From Streptomyces sp. SA15 (lineage in GTDB: Bacteria; Actinomycetota; Actinomycetes; Streptomycetales; Streptomycetaceae), in contig NZ_NTGE01000036.1 in the NCBI RefSeq assembly GCF_002291145.1, forward strand, positions 1 to 64,000: 64,000 nucleotides of DNA. The letters run 5' to 3'. The notes beneath the pieces are model-generated. The model ran no database searches and was not told the DNA's origin. It saw only the letters and a list, made by a program, of their open reading frames with translations. Made by a program: the position numbers and the translations under genes. Shown here in pieces: positions 28,737 through 35,891 of the stretch (its first letter is position 1; every line of letters starts with the position of its first letter).

Positions 28737-29101
28737 CCGGTGCCGCGGACGAGCCCTTCATCACCGCCGTGAAGCCGCTGGTCGACGCCATGGGCGGGGA
28801 GATGCTCCCGCCGGACGAGGCCGGTCCCGACGACGTCGTGCTCTCCTGGGAGGGGACGGAGGTCGTCGCCGTACGGCTGCCGCAGCTCGCCGACTCCCTC
28901 GATCACATCCTGGCCGCCATGGAGCGCAAGAAGGGCAAGCCGCTGGCCGACCTGGACCGCAAGGCCAAGCAGGAGGTCGTACGGATACTCGAGGCGCGCG
29001 GCGCCTTCTCCGTGCGGCACGGCGTGGAGACCGTGGCGAGCGCGCTCGGCGTGAGTCGCTTCACGGTCTACAACTACCTCAACCGCGAGAAGGGGGCCTG
29101 A
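28733..29101 (+). CDS. Helix-turn-helix protein with YheO-like C-terminus
   Basis: A 122-residue protein starting at a GTG that overlaps the preceding stop. The last ~50 residues (KAKQEVVRILEARGAFSVRHGVETVASALGVSRFTVYNYL) match the HTH_22 domain found at the C-terminus of YheO/DauR regulators. The N-terminal part (FITAVKPLVDAMGGEML, DDVVLSWEGTEVVAVRLPQLADSLDHIL) is short and is not the usual PAS-like YheO domain. It sits directly before the uraD promoter region, so it may regulate uraD-uraH-uricase, perhaps through the palindrome at 29147-29163. Confidence 0.78.
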   Translation: MTGAADEPFITAVKPLVDAMGGEMLPPDEAGPDDVVLSWEGTEVVAVRLPQLADSLDHILAAMERKKGKPLADLDRKAKQEVVRILEARGAFSVRHGVETVASALGVSRFTVYNYLNREKGA

Positions 29102-29146
29102 TCGCCAGGCTTGCGCCGGTGTTCGTCACCTTCGTCACCCGGAATT

Positions 29147-29163
29147 TTCAACAAACTGTTGAC
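29147..29163. promoter_or_regulatory. Palindromic operator in the uraD promoter region
   Basis: TTCAACAAACTGTTGAC; the core TCAACA-N3-TGTTGA is a perfect 15-bp palindrome. Its right arm holds TTGACG (29159-29164), a good -35, though the matching -10 is weak (GTTAGC or TTAGCT near 29182). Near-identical 17-mers occur before allB (58797-58813) and, more loosely, aceB (56459-56475). Confidence 0.65.
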
Positions 29164-29237
29164 GTGCTCCCTCCGGAGGGCGTTAGCTAGCGGCAGCCCG
29201 ATCAGTACGAAGGCCGTTCGCGGCCACGGAGGCTCCC

Positions 29238-29747
29238 GTGACGTCGACTTCCACGCCCCCGGGCCTGGCCCGGTTCAACGCCCTGGAGGAGCACGCGGCC
29301 TTCGCCGTACTCCACGAGGCGTGCGCCTCCGCGGCATGGGCGAAGCGGCTGCTCGCCGCCCGCCCCTACGCCACCCCCGAGGACCTCTACACCACGAGCG
29401 ACGCCGCCATGGCCGAGCTGACCGCCGAGGACCTCGCGGAGGCGATGGCCGGGCACCCGCCGATCGACCGTCCCAAGCCGGGCGACCCGACCTCGGCGCG
29501 GGAGCAGCGCGGCATGGCCGGCGCCTCCGAGGAGCTGAAGGCTCAGATGCTCGAACTGAACCTGGCCTACCAGGAGAGGTTCGGCCATGTCTTCCTGATC
29601 TGCGCCACCGGCCGCACCGGCGAGCAGATGCGTGACGCGGTCAAGGAGCGGATCGGCAACCCGCCGGAGCGGGAGCGGGAGATCGTCCGCACCGAACTGG
29701 GCAAGATCAACCGCATCCGACTGGCCCGACTCGTCGAAGAGGACTGA
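29238..29747 (+). CDS. uraD: OHCU decarboxylase
   Basis: A 169-residue enzyme decarboxylating 2-oxo-4-hydroxy-4-carboxy-5-ureidoimidazoline to S-allantoin, the third step from urate. Diagnostic features: the catalytic-His motif MAGHPPID near residue 73, EQRGMAGA near 90, and FGHVFLICATGRTGEQM near 115, as in other UraD proteins. GTG start at 29238. It is followed after 7 nt by uraH and then uricase, so all three urate-ring enzymes are one operon, in reverse order of reaction. Confidence 0.95.
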   Translation: MTSTSTPPGLARFNALEEHAAFAVLHEACASAAWAKRLLAARPYATPEDLYTTSDAAMAELTAEDLAEAMAGHPPIDRPKPGDPTSAREQRGMAGASEELKAQMLELNLAYQERFGHVFLICATGRTGEQMRDAVKERIGNPPEREREIVRTELGKINRIRLARLVEED

Positions 29748-29754
29748 GAACAGC

Positions 29755-30159
29755 ATGAGCACCAGCACCACCGCCTCGGTGTCCACGCACATCCTGGACA
29801 CCAGCGTCGGCCGCCCCGCCGAGGGCGTCGCCGTCCAGCTCTCCGCCCGGTCCGGGCGCGGCGCGGACTGGCAGGCACTCGGCGGTTCCGCGACCGACGC
29901 GGACGGCCGGTGCAAGGACCTCCCGGCGCTGCCGGACGGGACCACCCACGTACGGCTCGACTTCCTGGTGGAGCCGTACTTCGAGAAGTTCGCGAACAAG
30001 CAAGCCGATGCGCAGCAGGACGCCCCCGCGAATCGGGACAGCGGCCCCGGCGTGTTCTTCCCGGAGGTGGCGATCACGTTCGCCGTCGTGCCGGGCGAGC
30101 ACTACCACGTACCGCTGCTGCTCAACCCGTTCGGCTACTCCGTTTACCGAGGGAGCTAG
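29755..30159 (+). CDS. uraH: 5-hydroxyisourate hydrolase
   Basis: A 134-residue transthyretin-related enzyme hydrolysing 5-hydroxyisourate, the uricase product, to OHCU. The family signatures are complete: STHILDTSVGRPA near the N-terminus and the C-terminal YRGS tetrapeptide. Residues 75-100 contain an Ala/Asp/Gln-rich insertion (NKQADAQQDAPANRDSG) in the long loop between strands. ATG 29755 chosen because the product then starts directly at the domain; in-frame sequence upstream overlaps uraD. Confidence 0.96.
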   Translation: MSTSTTASVSTHILDTSVGRPAEGVAVQLSARSGRGADWQALGGSATDADGRCKDLPALPDGTTHVRLDFLVEPYFEKFANKQADAQQDAPANRDSGPGVFFPEVAITFAVVPGEHYHVPLLLNPFGYSVYRGS

Positions 30160-30161
30160 CG

Positions 30162-31055
30162 ATGCCCATCCTGGGACAGAACCAGTACGGCAAGGCCGAG
30201 AACCGAGTCGTCAAGATCACGCGGGACGGCGCCACCCACCACATCAAGGACCTGAACGTCTCCGTGTCGCTGAGCGGCGACATGGACGAGGTCCACTACT
30301 CCGGCTCGAACGCCAACGTCCTGCCGACCGACACCACCAAGAACACGGTGTACGCGTTCGCCAAGGAGCACGGCATCGAGTCCGCCGAGCAGTTCGGCAT
30401 CCACCTCGCCCGTCACTTCGTGACGAGTCAGGACCCGATCCACCGGGCCCGTATCCGCATCGAGGAGTACGCCTGGGAGCGGATCGAGGCCTCCGGTGAG
30501 GGCGCGCACTCCTTCGTCCGCAAGGGCCAGGAGACCCGGCTCGCCCAGATCACGTACGACGGTTCGTCGTGGGAGGTCGTCTCCGGTCTCAAGGACCTGA
30601 CCGTCATGAACTCGACCGACTCCGAGTTCTGGGGCTACGTCAAGGACAAGTACACGACGCTCCCCGAGGCCTACGACCGCGTCCTGGCCACCGAGGTCTC
30701 CGGCCGCTGGCGCTTCAACTGGACCGAGGACGCCCAGCGGATGCCGGCCTGGGACGAGTCGTACGCACAGGTCAAGGGGCACCTTCTCCGAGCCTTCGCG
30801 GAGACCTACTCCCTCTCGCTGCAGCAGACCCTCTACGCCATGGGCGCGCGGATCATCGACCATCGCGGCGAGATCGACGAGGTCCGCTTCTCGCTCCCGA
30901 ACAAGCACCACTTCCTGGTGGACCTAGAGCCCTTCGGCCTCAAGAACGACAACGAGGTGTACTTCGCCGCCGACCGCCCCTACGGCCTGATCGAGGCGAC
31001 CGTCCTGCGGGACGGCTGCGAGGCGCGGATCCCGGCGGACCTCACCAACCTCTGA
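30162..31055 (+). CDS. uox: Urate oxidase (uricase)
   Basis: A 297-residue cofactor-free tunnelling-fold oxidase turning urate, O2 and water into 5-hydroxyisourate and H2O2. It shows GQNQYGKAENRVVKI at the N-terminus (catalytic Lys), VLPTDTTKNTVYAFAKEHG near residue 57 (catalytic Thr region), and SLPNKHHFLVDL near 245 with the conserved His. Length is normal. ATG 30162 follows the uraH stop by 2 nt, with GGGAGC as ribosome site. No catalase is adjacent in this window to deal with the peroxide. Confidence 0.97.
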   Translation: MPILGQNQYGKAENRVVKITRDGATHHIKDLNVSVSLSGDMDEVHYSGSNANVLPTDTTKNTVYAFAKEHGIESAEQFGIHLARHFVTSQDPIHRARIRIEEYAWERIEASGEGAHSFVRKGQETRLAQITYDGSSWEVVSGLKDLTVMNSTDSEFWGYVKDKYTTLPEAYDRVLATEVSGRWRFNWTEDAQRMPAWDESYAQVKGHLLRAFAETYSLSLQQTLYAMGARIIDHRGEIDEVRFSLPNKHHFLVDLEPFGLKNDNEVYFAADRPYGLIEATVLRDGCEARIPADLTNL

Positions 31056-31097
31056 CGCGACCACGGACAGCAGGACACGGACAGCAAAGGACACACG

Positions 31098-32471
31098 ATG
31101 GCACAGCGCATCGTCATCGAGAACGCGGCGATCGCGACCGTGGACGCGCACGACACCGAGTACGCCACCGGGTACGTCGTCCTCGTCGACAACCGCATCG
31201 AGTCGCTCGGCGCGGGCAAGGCACCCGAGGCCCTGGAGAACGTCGTCCGCAGGATCGACGCCACCGGTCACCTGGTGACTCCCGGCCTGGTCAACACCCA
31301 CCACCACTTCTACCAGTGGATCACCCGGGGCCTGGCCACGGACCACAACCTCTTCGACTGGCTCGTCGCCCTGTACCCGACCTGGGCGCGCATCGACGAG
31401 CGGATGGTGCACGCGGCCGCGCAGGGCTCGCTGGCGATGATGGCCCGCGGTGGCGTCACCACCGCCATGGACCACCACTACGTCTTCCCGCGGGGCTCCG
31501 GCGATCTGTCCGGTGCGATCATCCGTGCGGCCCGCGAGATGGGCGTCCGCTTCACCCTCGCCCGCGGCTCCATGGACCGCAGCGAGAAGGACGGCGGGCT
31601 GCCGCCGGACTTCGCCGTGGAGACCCTGGAGGGCGCTCTCGCCGCGACCGAGGAAACCGTCGAGCAGCACCACGACGTCTCCTTCGACGCGATGACCCAG
31701 GTCGCCGTCGCCCCCTGCTCGCCCTTCTCCGTCTCCACCGAACTGATGAAGCAGGGAGCGGAGTTGGCCCGCCGCCTAGGTGTACGGCTGCACACCCACG
31801 GCTCGGAGACGTTCGAGGAGGAGATGTTCTGCCACGAGCTGTTCGGCATGGGTCCGACCGACTACTTCGAGTCCACCGGCTGGCTCGGCGAGGACGTGTG
31901 GATGGCGCACTGCGTCCACATGAACGACTCCGACATCGCCGCCTTCGCCCGTACGAAGACCGGTGTCGCCCACTGCCCCTCGTCCAACGCCCGACTGGCG
32001 GCCGGTATCGCTCGCGTACCCGACATGCTCGCCGCCGGCGTCCCGGTCGGCCTCGGCGTCGACGGCACCGCGTCCAACGAGTCCGGCGAACTGCACACCG
32101 AACTGCGCAACGCGCTCCTCATCAACCGCCTGGGAGCCCACAAGGAAGCCGCCCTGAACGCCCGTCAGGCCCTGCGCCTGGGCACATACGGCGGCGCCCA
32201 AGTCCTCGGTCGCGGCGGCGAGATCGGCTCCCTGGAGCCCGGCAAGCTGGCCGACCTGGTGCTCTGGAAGCTGGACACACTGGCCCACGCCTCGATCGCC
32301 GACCCGGTGACCGCGCTGGTCTTCGGCGCGGCGGCCCCGGTCACGGCCTCGTTCGTGAACGGCCGCCAGATCGTGGAGAACAACCGGCTGCTCACCGCCG
32401 ACGAGGACGCGATCGCCCACTCCACGCGCGAGGAGGCGCGGCGGCTGGCCCGGATCGCCGCAGCGGGCTGA
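31098..32471 (+). CDS. Amidohydrolase: 8-oxoguanine/guanine-type deaminase
   Basis: A 457-residue zinc amidohydrolase of the COG0402 family. Zinc and active-site motifs in order: GLVNTHHHFYQWITRG (near 68), LHTHGSETFEEE (near 233), MAHCVHMND (near 272), HCPSSNARLAAG and GVDGTASNE (near 300-325). It resembles 8-oxoguanine deaminases found beside urate genes; deamination of 8-oxoguanine gives urate, feeding uricase 42 nt upstream in the same operon. Guanine deaminase or an atrazine-chlorohydrolase-like activity are alternatives. Confidence 0.88.
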   Translation: MAQRIVIENAAIATVDAHDTEYATGYVVLVDNRIESLGAGKAPEALENVVRRIDATGHLVTPGLVNTHHHFYQWITRGLATDHNLFDWLVALYPTWARIDERMVHAAAQGSLAMMARGGVTTAMDHHYVFPRGSGDLSGAIIRAAREMGVRFTLARGSMDRSEKDGGLPPDFAVETLEGALAATEETVEQHHDVSFDAMTQVAVAPCSPFSVSTELMKQGAELARRLGVRLHTHGSETFEEEMFCHELFGMGPTDYFESTGWLGEDVWMAHCVHMNDSDIAAFARTKTGVAHCPSSNARLAAGIARVPDMLAAGVPVGLGVDGTASNESGELHTELRNALLINRLGAHKEAALNARQALRLGTYGGAQVLGRGGEIGSLEPGKLADLVLWKLDTLAHASIADPVTALVFGAAAPVTASFVNGRQIVENNRLLTADEDAIAHSTREEARRLARIAAAG

Positions 32472-32492
32472 CCGCCGTACAACTCCTCGATT

Positions 32493-32504
32493 CCGTACGT
32501 ACGG
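32493..32504. repeat. 12-bp perfect palindrome after the deaminase gene
   Basis: CCGTACGTACGG, 22 nt past the stop of the deaminase gene. The following ~200 nt up to the convergent methyltransferase gene hold no gene. It may be a regulator site or chance. Confidence 0.35.
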
Positions 32505-32709
32505 CACTTGATCTCCGGTCGGGAGGGACGGCTCCCGGCCGGTGGCCGTGTCCGGGGCGTGTGCGGACGCACGCGCCCCGGAACGGTTCCAGTCCCCTGG
32601 GAAGTGGAGACAGACGACCGTCTCGGAGACACGGCGGCCGGCAGGGGCCGGCATCAAGTGCGCCGTCTGCTGACTGTCAGACGTGCGATGGGCACGGCTG
32701 GAGCCGCGC

Positions 32710-33537
32710 CTACCGAAGAGTGGGGGCCGTTCGTGATACCCGCAGTTCCGTGAGATACCGCTTGGTGACCCGGCCTCCGTACCGCCTGTCGATAAGCCCG
32801 GCGATGCACTCCAGCAGTCCCTCCCTGGCTTCCGACGGGAGCGCCCGGTGGCCGGAGTAGGTCCGCAGCACCTCCAGGTATTCCGCCGTGGCGTACGTCA
32901 GATCCCACTCGTAACGCCGGAAGACGACAGGGCCGAACCGGCCGCTGCGTGCGACCTCATCCGCGTGGTCCGATGTGTCGACGTCCTCTGCCGCAGGTGG
33001 CCGCAGCCCCGGAGGGGTGGCCGGATCGAAACGCTCGTAGCAGTCCTGGACCTCGACGAAGAACTCTTCGCTGCCGCCCGCCACATGCTGCGTGGCGACC
33101 ACGACGAGGGCACCACCGGGCCGCAGCGCGTCGGCGGCTTTTGCCATCCGCACAGCCGGATCGATCCAGTGGAACGCCGTCGCCGAGACGACCGCGTCGA
33201 ACGGCTCCTTGGGCAGTGGCCAGGTCTCGAAGTCCGCCGTCACGATCTCCACCGTTTCGAACCCGGCCAGGTTGCGCCGGGCGACGGCGGCCATGTCCGC
33301 GCCCAGCTCGACGGCGATGATCCGGCAACCGCGCTCGGCGAGCGGCAAGGTCGCCTTGCCGGTCCCCGCCCCTACCTCAAGGACACGACAGCCAGGGCCG
33401 GTGCCGACCACCTCGGTGAGGTCGTCGAACAGCTCTGGCGGATACCCGGGCCTGGCCCGGTCGTACAGCTCCGCGTCTTCCTCAAAGGTCCGGCTGAGGT
33501 GAACACGGCGCGTTTCGTCAGGCGTGTCATCGCGCAT
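32710..33537 (-). CDS. Class I SAM-dependent methyltransferase
   Basis: A 275-residue methyltransferase. Motif I is LEVGAGTGKATLPLAERG (near residue 52), the acidic end of strand 2 is IIAVELGADM, and DAVVSATAFHWIDP (near 113) is the post-II motif of the UbiE/Trans-aconitate-like group. ALRPGGALVVVAT follows. The substrate is unknown; FHWxDP is common in small-molecule methyltransferases. It is convergent with the purine operon and adjacent to an IS remnant, marking the edge of an accessory stretch. Confidence 0.88.
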   Translation of the reverse strand: MRDDTPDETRRVHLSRTFEEDAELYDRARPGYPPELFDDLTEVVGTGPGCRVLEVGAGTGKATLPLAERGCRIIAVELGADMAAVARRNLAGFETVEIVTADFETWPLPKEPFDAVVSATAFHWIDPAVRMAKAADALRPGGALVVVATQHVAGGSEEFFVEVQDCYERFDPATPPGLRPPAAEDVDTSDHADEVARSGRFGPVVFRRYEWDLTYATAEYLEVLRTYSGHRALPSEAREGLLECIAGLIDRRYGGRVTKRYLTELRVSRTAPTLR

Positions 33538-33565
33538 GGCAGCACACTAGGGCCTGTCCAGCGCG

Positions 33566-33664
33566 TCAGGAGCGGAGCCAGAGACGTACGACAGCAAGGG
33601 GCACGGTGCCGTGAAAGACGTACGCCCGCTTGTCGGAGCGCGTGGCCACGGCCCTGTCCATCTG
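33566..33664 (-). pseudogene. C-terminal remnant of an IS5-like transposase
   Basis: On the minus strand the translation ends ATRSDKRAYVFHGTVPLAVV...LWLRS and a stop. This resembles the end of IS5-family transposases (ATRYDKRA.VF). Nothing else of the transposase is left; upstream codons fade after about 33 residues. GGGCCTGTCC at 33550 and GGCCCTGTCC near 33650 may be relics of element ends. Confidence 0.7.
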
Positions 33665-33720
33665 CCACCGGGGGGAGCAGACGAGCGGGGCCGCATGGGG
33701 AGAGCTGTCCGAAGTGCTGT

Positions 33721-34539
33721 TCAGGGCGTGCGGGTTGTGGACCCAGCCTCACGGCACGCTGCCCAGTCACGGGCCGCGGCAGTGAGTGCAGCGCGGTGAG
33801 GCAGCGGGCGTGTGCGTTCCCAGTTCTCCCACGCGGCGTAGACAGTGTGCGCGAAGTGGGTCACGGTTGCAGGGTCAGCCGCACGGTACGAGGGGACCTG
33901 CCGCGCAATCGCCTCGGCCTGTTCAGGGGAGTGGCCGGCCGAGATGAGCCGGGGGACTGTCAGCGCAGTGTCGGCCCATGCGGGTGCGGGGCAGGCGAGG
34001 GCCCAGTCCAGCAGCAGTAGCTCGCCGATGGGGATCACCAGCATGTTGTGCGGTGACATGTCTGTGTGGGCAAGTCCTCGGCCTTGCAGTCCGGTCGGCA
34101 CGTCCTCGGGCAGGAAGTCTGCCCACCGTGTGTGGAGCGGCTTCTTGCGCAGGGTCTCAGGCCAAGGCGTCTCGGATACGACGATGAGCGTGTGCACGAG
34201 GGGGGCGAGGTCGTCGGACCCTGGAGTCAGGTCCGGGTAGCGGCCCTCGATGTACTCGTACCCGTACAGCAGCCACCCGCCGGTTTCGACCTCCCACAGC
34301 ACGCGTGGCGCGCAGGGCGCGTTCCGCGTGACCTGGGCCTCGTGGCGGTACACCCACGCCTGTGGGTCGTCCTGGCGGGTGCCCTTGACGAAGGCTCGGT
34401 TTGCTCGTGTGCGGACGGTGCAGGCGAGCCGGGACATGACGCCGTGCGGTGCGGTCTCGGCCTGCTCGACTGGGCCCGTGCGGCGCTCGACGGCGGTTCG
34501 GGTCGCCGCTGGTAGGTCGTGCCATTCGATGCGGTCCAC
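33721..34539 (-). CDS. Aminoglycoside-phosphotransferase-like kinase
   Basis: A 272-residue protein of the APH/choline-kinase fold. Catalytic loop GLAHTDMSPHNMLV (HxDxxxxN, near residue 155) and metal-binding LLLLDWALACPAP (near 175) are intact; the GYEYIEGRYPDL segment is the hinge region. The GTG start at 34539 has CAGGAG 7 nt upstream. Such genes are common in actinomycetes and need not confer antibiotic resistance; the substrate is unknown. It sits between two gene remnants, so it may have arrived with the mobile element. Confidence 0.85.
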   Translation of the reverse strand: MDRIEWHDLPAATRTAVERRTGPVEQAETAPHGVMSRLACTVRTRANRAFVKGTRQDDPQAWVYRHEAQVTRNAPCAPRVLWEVETGGWLLYGYEYIEGRYPDLTPGSDDLAPLVHTLIVVSETPWPETLRKKPLHTRWADFLPEDVPTGLQGRGLAHTDMSPHNMLVIPIGELLLLDWALACPAPAWADTALTVPRLISAGHSPEQAEAIARQVPSYRAADPATVTHFAHTVYAAWENWERTRPLPHRAALTAAARDWAACREAGSTTRTP

Positions 34540-34631
34540 CCGTGGTCTCCTGCGCTGGTCGAGCGAAACGGGGAGGCCCCCGGCCTGGCCACAGCGTGGC
34601 ACAGACCGGAGGCCGACGGCGGTACCGTCAG

Positions 34632-34847
34632 GGATGGTTCGGGCTGTCGGAGCAGTTCGCGTGTGGCGGCCTGCGGTATCTCGCGCTCTTGCTGTGTACC
34701 CGCCGTGGGAGCGGCCGGTGGCTGCCGTGGCGACTGGGCCGGTTCCTCCACTGGTGCCATGGCGCGGGTCTGATCCGGGTAGCCGGCATCGCTTACCAGT
34801 TCTGGCATCGAGAACTCCAGGACTACCTCGCCACTACTGGTACATGA
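34632..34847 (+). pseudogene. C-terminal remnant of a NACHT-type NTPase protein
   Basis: The frame encodes 71 residues, including WLPWRLGRFLHWCHGAGLIR and VAGIAYQFWHRELQDYLA, the typical tail of large Streptomyces NACHT-domain NTPases (LPWRLGRFLDWA..GLLR..G.AYQFRHRELQDYL). No NTPase domain precedes it: the sequence just upstream belongs to the divergent phosphotransferase promoter. It is therefore a leftover 3' end. Confidence 0.7.
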
Positions 34848-35189
34848 AATCGGTACCGTTAGCCGATTACGACATGCCGCGGTACGTGAAGTTTCAATAC
34901 AGCCAGCCGCTGCCTGATTAACCATCAGGCTGCTTGCCCACGCGGCCGACTGAGCCGACGTCCTCGACAAGGCGTAGTCATCACAGAAGCGTGGTCACAA
35001 CCAACTGAAGGGATCTGACCGCGTTTCCGTGACGGCTACTACCTCTGCCGGAGCAACTGGTCCTGTGTGAGGCGGTGCAGAGGCAGCGCGACGTCCTGGT
35101 CGAATGCCGGACTTTCCAGGGGCAACCGGTGTGTGGTGCTGCAGGCGGTGAAGCGTCGCCTGGTGGTTGCTGGACGTGGGTGGTGGTCA
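34848..35189 (+). other. Gene-free stretch, relatively AT-rich
   Basis: No supported gene. The first ~100 nt are noticeably richer in A/T than the surroundings. Short frames on both strands lack family resemblance and ribosome sites. Probably debris of the same insertion that left the NACHT and transposase remnants. Confidence 0.5.
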
Positions 35190-35795
35190 TCAGGAAGGCT
35201 CCGCGAACGTAGACCCCAGTGCCTGGATCACGGCGTCGATCGCGGCGGCCAGGCGTGCGGGGTCGTGGCCGGCGCGTTCCCGTACCCGCAAGCCGAGCAC
35301 CGTGGTGAACAGCAGTTCCACGGCGTCGTCGATGTTGAGGTCGGTGGGCAGTTCGCCATGGCGACGGCCCTCAAGCAGCAACGACCGCAGGGCCTGCTGG
35401 GTGACCTCGAAGGCGGCCTCGGTCCGCTGACGGACCTCGTCGTCGGTGGTGCCGAGTTCGGTGGCTGTGTTGACCACGAAACAGCCTCGACCGGGCTCGC
35501 CGTCGGCTGGGCAGGTGACCAGCCACAGCATCCAGTCCCGCAGTACTTGGCGGATCGGACGGCCATCGGCGCCCAGCCGCTGCTCGGCCTCAGCGGACTC
35601 GGTGGCCTGGTAGTGGTCGAGCGCACGCAGGAACAGCGTGTGCTTGTCTTTGAACGTCCGATACAGGCTGCTGGGCATGAGTTTGAGTTCATCACCCAGA
35701 TCACGCACTGAGGTGGCGTTGTAACCGCGCTGCCAGAACAGATCGGTCGCTCTGATGACCGCGTCCTGCTCGTCGAATTGTCGGGGGCGTGCCAT
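35190..35795 (-). CDS. TetR-family repressor
   Basis: A 201-residue TetR regulator. The N-terminal helix-turn-helix is FDEQDAVIRATDLFWQRGYNATSVRDLGDEL (residues 6-40) and the C-terminal half is a ligand-binding helical domain with GRGCFVVNTATELG near 105, typical of the AcrR/YxaF-like TetR_C group. ATG 35795 chosen because the in-frame codons upstream run through the operator region. Divergent from an MFS efflux gene across two near-identical palindromes, so it almost certainly represses itself and the transporter. Confidence 0.92.
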   Translation of the reverse strand: MARPRQFDEQDAVIRATDLFWQRGYNATSVRDLGDELKLMPSSLYRTFKDKHTLFLRALDHYQATESAEAEQRLGADGRPIRQVLRDWMLWLVTCPADGEPGRGCFVVNTATELGTTDDEVRQRTEAAFEVTQQALRSLLLEGRRHGELPTDLNIDDAVELLFTTVLGLRVRERAGHDPARLAAAIDAVIQALGSTFAEPS

Positions 35796-35818
35796 GCCGA
35801 CCACTCTACCGAACTTGT

Positions 35819-35871
35819 GGAGCGATCGCTCCCATACTAGGGTCCACCGAAATATGGGAGCGGTCGCTCCC
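35819..35871. promoter_or_regulatory. Twin TetR operators between tetR and the MFS gene
   Basis: Two palindromes: GGAGCGATCGCTCC (35819-35832) and GGGAGCGGTCGCTCCC (35856-35871), centres 38 bp apart. Each lies near one of the divergent start codons. They share the core GGGAGCG-R-TCGCTCCC. Confidence 0.88.
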
Positions 35872-35891
35872 AAAAAATGGAGGAGGCGTCG

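Noticed and set aside
34981..35190. 69-codon minus-strand frame after tetR
   Set aside because: Low-complexity, no ribosome site, and no similarity to any family I know.
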